Source: Thermoplasmata archaeon (GTDB lineage Archaea > Thermoplasmatota > Thermoplasmata > Thermoplasmatales > Thermoplasmataceae). Taken from it: a DNA stretch of 10,925 bases. Made by a program: the position numbers and the translations under genes. The notes under the pieces are model-generated. The model was not told the DNA's origin. It was given only the letters and a program-made list of their open reading frames with translations, and did no database searches. Shown here piece by piece: positions 5,810 to 10,925 of this stretch (positions are counted from its first letter, which is position 1; each line of letters starts with the position of its first letter). Location of the stretch: assembly GCA_021797225.1 (NCBI GenBank), contig JAKAAE010000046.1, forward strand, positions 1 to 10,925. Reading direction: 5' to 3'.

Positions 5810-8071
5810 TTATATCACCTCTTTTTCTATAAATTTCTTTCCAAATGCTGCGCCCAGTAAATCTTCCTCCTTTCTAAGTGGTATAAGCAATGCAGCTGAG
5901 AGCCTAATACCATACTTACTATCAGGAACCGATATATGGGAATAAAGGTTTTTATTTACAAGTAACCTTCTCTGTGCTATATTCACAGCTTCCCTGATTC
6001 TATTTGTTCTCAATAGGGGTATAATGCTGGACTCTATTACTGTTCCACTATCTAGATCCGGTGTCAGTGCAGATTTTAAAAGGACATACGGAATATTGAC
6101 AGGAAATTCCTGCTTCTTAATAGTCTGTTCATATGATCTACGTATTTTATCTATCCTTTGGGCACTCTCGAAATTTATCATTGCTAATCCAAGAACAAGG
6201 CCTTCTATTTTATCCTCATCTAACTGTTCATCTATAAACATGGAAACATCCTCCAGCGTGGCTCCGAATACACTGTAAAGTGGGATTACGTTTAATCCCT
6301 GTTGCGTCGCTTTGAGAAGTCTGCGATAAACCAAATTTGTCATTTTATTAGGTAAGTCTTTTCCTATCCAGGAATTAACCCATGTAGAATCAATCCACCC
6401 AGTACATTTTTGATTTACCGGTTCTAACTCCTTCCTTATACTTCCCATATGACCATTTATTGATGCAATAGAAAGCGCTATTCTAAATTCTGGACTATTA
6501 TCATTTGCATACTCAATCCAATCCTCCTGTAAGTATCCAAGTGTAGAATATTGCTTTTTACGTACAGATGCATATATTTCCATTTTTCCTAACAATGAAA
6601 TCAGTTTCTGGGCGTTATAAGTAGACGTGTCAACAGCAAAGTTAAATACTGCATTATTTACGGATCTGAGCAATTGTTTATGTGACTCTGGAATATTATT
6701 GGATGGCGCGCCATGGATAAATGTCTGAACCATCCTGTTTACCTTATTCAATTTCAAAATTTTAGGATTATATCCTACAGATATACTTGACACAGGAATT
6801 GCCAGAAAATTTCCCTGGCCTTTTCTTTGATGTGTTACATATCTAACAAATCTGGTTATGCCCTTGTCAACACCTAGGGATTTTACCGCCTCCAAAAATT
6901 CCAGTCCTGTTTTTGCATATGAATTATTATATACAGCTCTTCCATAAGAAAATAATGCTTTTAATTCTTCAAGATGAACTGGATGTTCCCATAGCGGAGC
7001 CCATGTTTCTGATGATTTTTTATCAGGTATATCAGACGAGGAGTAACCCGCAGGAAATAATTTTACAGTAAATGGAGACATGATATAGCTCCTTGGGTTG
7101 ATAGTATCTTTTCTACTGGTAGAATTTGACCATAGGAAGAGCCCTTCTATTAAAAGTATAAAATCCCAGGGATTAATATAAAAATCTTTGTTCTCAATAT
7201 CATTTCCCTGGTTATATCCGCCGGATCTCCCGGGATAAAATTTTCCTATTTTTTCTTTCTTAAGTTTATCTGTTGGGGTTCCGAAAAGAGAGGATTCAAG
7301 CAGTTCAGTTGCATCATCTTTTTTTATAAGCATCAATATTATATACTTCATGAATTCTGTACTATATTCCAGGTTCCCCTCATTGCCTCCAGTCCCGAGT
7401 AATGGTGCCGTAATTTTATTTAAACTAGAATCTAGAACTAAGCATGTATCTAACCATTCAACAAAGTTGTCACTTAAGGTTGCCCGTGCCTCTGAGATAA
7501 CGTCAGCAGTAATCATTACTGCTTTTTCATAAATATCTATACATTCCTTTATTTCTTTATCCGTATTATATTGTTCCAGCAATTTAAATTTTCCTTTTGA
7601 CCCTGTTTTTATTTTGTCTAGAAGCTTCATAAATTTCTGGAAAGATTTTGAGTTCTGGGTTGTGCGTGTATTGTCAAAGCGACTATAGAAATCAGAAAAT
7701 TTTTCTGTTCTGTAAGAGAATGCTTTAGTTCCGTAAAGTTTTTCAATATCTGATTTTATTCGACTGAAACGTGGGGCATTCTGTGCCATTAATGTCTTGT
7801 ATATGTCATTTTTTTCGTTAGGATGTTGTTTATGAAGATACAGATAATTCCCCCTATTCCAAGGTGATATTACTGACGATGGACTATATTCGTTTAATAA
7901 AAAATCCATGATTTCCTGTTTATTTATACATGAATCCAGCACGAAATTATTGCTTTCCCAGTATGCCTTTATATCTACGCATTTTTGTTCAGCCAGCAAG
8001 CGAAATAAGCCCAGGGCTTTCATGTATGAACTCATGGGCTCCAAGTTGCAATTTTCTAAAGTTATTTTCAT
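5810..8071 (-). CDS. csx17: Csx17, Cas8-like large subunit of type I-G
   Basis: Csx17 (Cas8u2 or Cas8g) is the large subunit of the type I-G effector, expected to read the PAM and help recruit Cas3. The protein has 753 residues, normal for the family. The N-terminus LEPMSSYMKALGLFRLLAEQ (about 10-29) matches the family pattern PLxSYLKALGxLRLxxEQ. Further marks are ISPWNRGNY (about 68-76, where other members usually have PWNGGSGF), LLGTGGNEGNLEYS (about 224-237), GKFYPGRSGGYNQG (about 276-289) and NPWDFILLIEGLFLW (about 300-314). ATG 8069-8071 overlaps the cas3 stop as ATGA, so translation is probably coupled; a G-rich run (GGGGG) lies a few bases upstream. No nuclease motif is seen. Family recognised from memory, not by search. 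Confidence 0.92.
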   Translation of the reverse strand: MKITLENCNLEPMSSYMKALGLFRLLAEQKCVDIKAYWESNNFVLDSCINKQEIMDFLLNEYSPSSVISPWNRGNYLYLHKQHPNEKNDIYKTLMAQNAPRFSRIKSDIEKLYGTKAFSYRTEKFSDFYSRFDNTRTTQNSKSFQKFMKLLDKIKTGSKGKFKLLEQYNTDKEIKECIDIYEKAVMITADVISEARATLSDNFVEWLDTCLVLDSSLNKITAPLLGTGGNEGNLEYSTEFMKYIILMLIKKDDATELLESSLFGTPTDKLKKEKIGKFYPGRSGGYNQGNDIENKDFYINPWDFILLIEGLFLWSNSTSRKDTINPRSYIMSPFTVKLFPAGYSSSDIPDKKSSETWAPLWEHPVHLEELKALFSYGRAVYNNSYAKTGLEFLEAVKSLGVDKGITRFVRYVTHQRKGQGNFLAIPVSSISVGYNPKILKLNKVNRMVQTFIHGAPSNNIPESHKQLLRSVNNAVFNFAVDTSTYNAQKLISLLGKMEIYASVRKKQYSTLGYLQEDWIEYANDNSPEFRIALSIASINGHMGSIRKELEPVNQKCTGWIDSTWVNSWIGKDLPNKMTNLVYRRLLKATQQGLNVIPLYSVFGATLEDVSMFIDEQLDEDKIEGLVLGLAMINFESAQRIDKIRRSYEQTIKKQEFPVNIPYVLLKSALTPDLDSGTVIESSIIPLLRTNRIREAVNIAQRRLLVNKNLYSHISVPDSKYGIRLSAALLIPLRKEEDLLGAAFGKKFIEKEVI
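5814..5821 (-). promoter_or_regulatory. Ribosome binding site of csb1
   Basis: The minus strand reads GAGGTGAT, eight bases of perfect complement to the archaeal 16S rRNA tail. Five bases separate it from the GTG start of csb1. It lies inside the last codons of csx17. It fixes the GTG start and is the reference for judging the csb2 start. Confidence 0.8.
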
Positions 8072-10398
8072 AATAAGCCCCCACTGGCTCTCTGATCTGC
8101 AGATCTGAGAATATTTTCCATTAATCCCAACTTAAATATCCCAATTACTGAATATAGCCTTAAAACTCTGTAATCCCAGCTGTCACCGGTTTCAGTTTCT
8201 CCCATTTCCATATAAGAAAGCCTTAAAGTTGTATCGGGCAGAAATTCTCCATTACAAAATTCAAAAGATGTTATTTTATCACCATCCCATATTCCTCTGG
8301 CATGCTTTATATTACTATTTTCAGGAATACTTTCAGATGGCATTGCACGTATGGAATTTCTTATTTTTCCATGATGGGCAACAACAAGATATGCAATAAG
8401 ATCGTCCTTACCATTTTCTAGAGCTGCCAGTCCTGATGCAAGCTCATGCCTGAAATTCTTTCTTTCATATTTTTTCTTCCATTCTGTCTCCGGTGCCTTT
8501 GCAATATGGCATTTCATATCTGGAGGTGCATTCTCCTGATTTAATATGCCTTGAAAAACCCCATGCGCTTTTCCTACATCATGCCATTTTGCAGCCTCTT
8601 CAATTTTTGCCTGATATTCCTTGATATAAGGCATTTTACAGGCAATATCCTTAACCTTTTGATAAACTTCAAAGCTATGTTGTGCAATAGATTTCCATTG
8701 ATTAATAGAAGAATTATTATCGGCGTATGATGTTCTGATATTTTCTTTTTTAGTAAGAGGTTCTACATATTTATTTGATTTTATATCCCATCCAATCTCT
8801 TTACTGTAATATCCTGAACTGGAATTTATCATATATATGTTTCCAGGAATAACATGATCAGAATCTTTCATGTTTTCCCAGTTTCCGGTCAACCAGGAAT
8901 ATTTATAAATATATTTCTTTTCTTTTGCAGTTTCCAGTTCTTCAACTGGAACAGGACAGAGTTCATCTCTGTCTGGTAAATCTTCATCTTCTGGATCATG
9001 AATATCACGCCAGAAGACGAATGCGTTGATATCTGTACCGCTTCTAACAAATCTTGAGATGTCAATGTCGTCTCCTAACAGCCCCGGGTCTGTACTGTAT
9101 AAATCTAAAACATCCTTTTTTCTTATAACAAAGTTTGTTTGTATATCATTCAACTGTTGTATACAGCTAAAGTTTTCATTAATACTGGAATTTCTATCAA
9201 AATCACTTAATATTTTATAGCTATTTATTACATCATCTTTCTGGTATGGGTTTGACCTGTAATGCGTCATATCATTAGTATTTATAATATATATTTTAGA
9301 TTCCTCGAATTCACCGTATCTATTACACCTACCCGCCCTCTGTATGATTGATGATACTGGTGCTATTTCTGTGAAAAGGGTATTGCATGAAATATCAACA
9401 CCGGCCTCTATAACTTGTGTCGATACTATTATCCTATTGTTACTATCCCCTAATATTTTGTCGAATAGAGTTTTCCTATCAGGGCGCCTGAAATGAGAAT
9501 GCAGTAAAATAGTTTCTATTTGGCTTCCAGAGTTGCGGTTGAGCTTTGTTAGTATACTGTATAATTTTATAGCATTACTCACCGTGTTTAATATCACAAT
9601 TGAGTTGCCCTTATGATGCTCCAATACAAATTCCCCAAACTTGTCTAGGTTCTCAATGCAGGCATCGTCTATATCCGGAAATTCTATGTGTTTGTTTGCT
9701 TTGTAAATCTTATATAATTTTTCGTTTTGAAGATCGGTATTATCAATCCCAAGAATTTTATGTACCGGGGTGAAATCAACACTTGAAATTGATTCCTTAG
9801 ATAAACTGGCGCTCATCCATAGCGATTTGGTACTACTAAAGACTCCGATTGTTTCTCTCAGGCCCTGCAACTGGGTACTGGTTTTCAGGGCATCCCCCAT
9901 TAATTGGATTTCATCGAATACCCAAAAGCAATCATTATTAAGCAATCCGAATGCCATAGGCCATCTGAACTTGTTTGCCCCGTACCCTCTATTCAATGCC
10001 CGGGAAAGTAGCATGTCCTGAGTACCTACTAAAACTAAAAAATCCTCTGGATATATATCCCATGAATGTATTTGCTCTCCTCCCTCAAGTAAGAATATTT
10101 TAATTGTGAGTCCCGAAATTTTGTTAAATTCCTCTATGTATTTTTTTGCACGTTTGTAAGTTTGTTCCACCAGGGTTCTCATAGGTAAACAATATACTAA
10201 ACGCCTCTGAACAGTTTCCTCCTTTAAATATATTTTCCAAAGCCAATCAATTAGTACAGTTTCAGTTTTGCCGGCTCCTGTAAATACACTCAATATATTA
10301 TAATTATCCTGAGAATATCTGATCTGGAATGGATAAGGCTTAAATCCAGTCAGAGCCCAAAAAAAATCCTTGTAGTTATTATAACCAGTCACGTACAA
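8068..10398 (-). CDS. cas3: Cas3 helicase-nuclease with C-terminal HD domain (type I-G)
   Basis: Cas3 is recruited to the bound target, unwinds DNA and degrades it. The 776-residue protein has the SF2 helicase first: Walker A TGAGKTE (40-46), DEIQ (162-165), MSAS (195-198), STQVIEAGVDIS (about 326-337) and QRAGRCNRYG (353-362). The HD nuclease comes last: H574, H606-D607 in KWHDVGK, H651, H675-H676 and D768 in SADQR, so all expected metal ligands are there. The order helicase then HD, reversed from most Cas3 proteins, is typical of type I-G. The start shown is TTG 10396-10398; GTG two codons later (10390-10392) is equally plausible. An ATG at 10401-10403 is out of frame. A TATA box about 22 nt upstream implies a very short or absent 5' leader. 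First gene of the operon. Confidence 0.96.
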   Translation of the reverse strand: MYVTGYNNYKDFFWALTGFKPYPFQIRYSQDNYNILSVFTGAGKTETVLIDWLWKIYLKEETVQRRLVYCLPMRTLVEQTYKRAKKYIEEFNKISGLTIKIFLLEGGEQIHSWDIYPEDFLVLVGTQDMLLSRALNRGYGANKFRWPMAFGLLNNDCFWVFDEIQLMGDALKTSTQLQGLRETIGVFSSTKSLWMSASLSKESISSVDFTPVHKILGIDNTDLQNEKLYKIYKANKHIEFPDIDDACIENLDKFGEFVLEHHKGNSIVILNTVSNAIKLYSILTKLNRNSGSQIETILLHSHFRRPDRKTLFDKILGDSNNRIIVSTQVIEAGVDISCNTLFTEIAPVSSIIQRAGRCNRYGEFEESKIYIINTNDMTHYRSNPYQKDDVINSYKILSDFDRNSSINENFSCIQQLNDIQTNFVIRKKDVLDLYSTDPGLLGDDIDISRFVRSGTDINAFVFWRDIHDPEDEDLPDRDELCPVPVEELETAKEKKYIYKYSWLTGNWENMKDSDHVIPGNIYMINSSSGYYSKEIGWDIKSNKYVEPLTKKENIRTSYADNNSSINQWKSIAQHSFEVYQKVKDIACKMPYIKEYQAKIEEAAKWHDVGKAHGVFQGILNQENAPPDMKCHIAKAPETEWKKKYERKNFRHELASGLAALENGKDDLIAYLVVAHHGKIRNSIRAMPSESIPENSNIKHARGIWDGDKITSFEFCNGEFLPDTTLRLSYMEMGETETGDSWDYRVLRLYSVIGIFKLGLMENILRSADQRASGGLL

Positions 10399-10799
10399 TC
10401 CATAGTTAAAACTGTAAATATATATAAATATATGGTAGCATACTATGTCACTTATTGGCTGTTAATTCTCTTGATTTTAAAGAATTTGCAAAATTTGTTG
10501 AACCTCCACAGGTATATGGTTAATTAAAGAGTAAACTGTATAGAACAATCCTATTTCCAATACTTAGTTTTTTTAGGGGCATTTCTGTGAATTTTTACAA
10601 TTAACCATGTCTTCGAGCGTCAGGGGTTCTTGCACTTCCTGTTAAAGCTCAGAAACTAAGAGAAAGAAACCTTAATGTATTGGGTTCAAATCATAATATG
10701 CTCATGGAAACAAGTTTGTATAAAAACAGATCGGAAGTATATAAATCAAACCTGAAACCCTATGCATGGGTTAGTTACAAGTTAAAATTCGATATACTA
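10399..10799. other. Intergenic stretch between cas3 and tRNA-Asp
   Basis: About 400 nt with no convincing complete gene on either strand. Its left end holds the cas operon promoter. The plus strand has two protein-like open frames: one ending at about 10522 (containing NSLDFKEFAKFVEPPQVYG) and one from 10605 into the tRNA (see separate entry). A run of seven T (about 10568-10574) on the plus strand could end a plus-strand transcript. No terminal inverted repeats or target-site duplication were found. Confidence 0.6.
10421..10428 (-). promoter_or_regulatory. Putative TATA box of the cas operon
   Basis: The minus strand reads TTTATATA inside an AT run (10416-10433). Its centre lies about 26 nt before the TTG start of cas3, so the transcript would begin at or within a few bases of the start codon. 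It is the only obvious promoter for the six genes, which otherwise overlap or lie within about 10 nt of one another. Confidence 0.6.
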
Positions 10800-10847
10800 C
10801 GCCCCGAACGGGATTTGAACCCGTGTCACAGGCTCGACAGGCCTGTA
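10605..10847 (+). other. Coding-like open frame, possible gene remnant
   Basis: This plus-strand frame is open for 81 codons, between TAA 10602-10604 and TGA 10848-10850. Its translation contains SGVLALPVKAQKLRERNLNV and further on METSLYKNRSEVYKSNLKPY, followed by AWVSYKLKFD; this looks like real protein. It has no start codon at its left end (the first ATG is in the middle) and its right end runs antisense through the tRNA-Asp gene, so it cannot be an intact gene. It may be the 3' remnant of a decayed gene or mobile element. I do not recognise the family. Confidence 0.22.
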
Positions 10848-10872
10848 TGATAGGCCGCTACACTATCGGGGC
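10800..10872 (-). tRNA. tRNA-Asp (anticodon GTC)
   Basis: Read on the minus strand, 73 nt fold as a standard cloverleaf. The acceptor is GCCCCGA paired with TCGGGGC, with G as discriminator. The anticodon stem CAGGC/GCCTG closes the loop CTGTCGA, giving anticodon GTC. The T arm is ACGGG-TTCAAAT-CCCGT. CCA is not encoded, as is common in archaea. The gene has its own promoter and is separate from the cas operon. tRNA genes are common integration sites, but I found no duplicated 3' end in this window. Confidence 0.97.
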
Positions 10873-10900
10873 AACCTTGTATTCCCGTAATTCTATCGTT

Positions 10901-10909
10901 TTATATAAA
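10901..10909 (-). promoter_or_regulatory. TATA box of tRNA-Asp
   Basis: The minus strand reads TTTATATAA, centred about 33 nt before the first base of the mature tRNA, with an A-rich stretch just upstream where a BRE would be. This puts the transcription start a few bases before the tRNA, as usual for archaeal tRNA genes. Confidence 0.7.
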
Positions 10910-10925
10910 CATTTTTTATTTTCTA

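Noticed and set aside
10682..10692. GGGTTCAAATC on the plus strand, matching the T arm of a tRNA
   Set aside because: No acceptor, anticodon stem or matching CCC half is present around it. Its orientation is opposite to tRNA-Asp, so it is neither a tRNA gene nor an att-type direct repeat.
10704..10711. ATGGAAAC-like bases resembling the end of the CRISPR repeat
   Set aside because: Only eight bases match and there is no hairpin or spacing as in the array; chance is enough to explain it.
1178..10799. An insertion sequence flanking the cas operon
   Set aside because: I looked for terminal inverted repeats, target duplications and transposase motifs and found none; only unidentified coding-like fragments are present.

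Overview
The window holds one complete CRISPR-Cas locus with its array, followed at the right edge by a tRNA gene. The DNA is AT-rich and rich in ATA isoleucine codons. The operon uses TATA-like promoters and GAGGTGAT-type ribosome binding sites, and the tRNA has no encoded CCA. Together these suggest an archaeon, most likely a Thermoplasmata-type (Thermoplasmatales-like) organism. That placement is inference; only the archaeal character is reasonably supported.

Layout from left to right: a CRISPR array (1-1177; 16 identical 36-nt repeats, 15 complete spacers plus a partial or complete one at the edge), a leader of about 280 nt (1178-1460), then six genes, all on the minus strand: cas2, a cas4-cas1 fusion, csb2 (Cas5-Cas6), csb1 (Cas7), csx17 (Cas8) and cas3 (helicase followed by a C-terminal HD nuclease). 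This gene set and order is the hallmark of type I-G (formerly I-U, csx17-containing variant). Transcription should run from a TATA box at about 10425 leftwards through cas3 to cas2. The array is read in the same direction from its own leader promoter. A non-coding stretch of about 400 nt (10399-10799) separates the operon from a tRNA-Asp(GTC) gene with its own promoter.

How the parts work together: Cas4-Cas1 and Cas2 pick and insert spacers at the leader end (about 1177). The array transcript, with GAAA-capped hairpins, is cut by the Cas6 part of Csb2. Csb1, Csb2 and Csx17 form the surveillance complex, and Cas3 unwinds and degrades the target DNA. All catalytic motifs I looked for in the Cas1, Cas4, Cas2 and Cas3 proteins are present.

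The most unusual point is the start of csb2. The conserved N-terminus begins right after the csb1 stop codon, but no ATG, GTG or TTG is in frame there. The best candidate is an ACG codon (4768-4770) placed after a ribosome binding site exactly as in csb1. The first in-frame ATG lies 40 codons too late and would remove conserved sequence. The start of cas3 is also irregular: TTG or GTG, with an out-of-frame ATG just upstream. Other points of interest are spacers that look like gene starts of invaders, and coding-like fragments in the leader and in the cas3-tRNA gap. No new kind of defence system is evident; the system itself is a known subtype.
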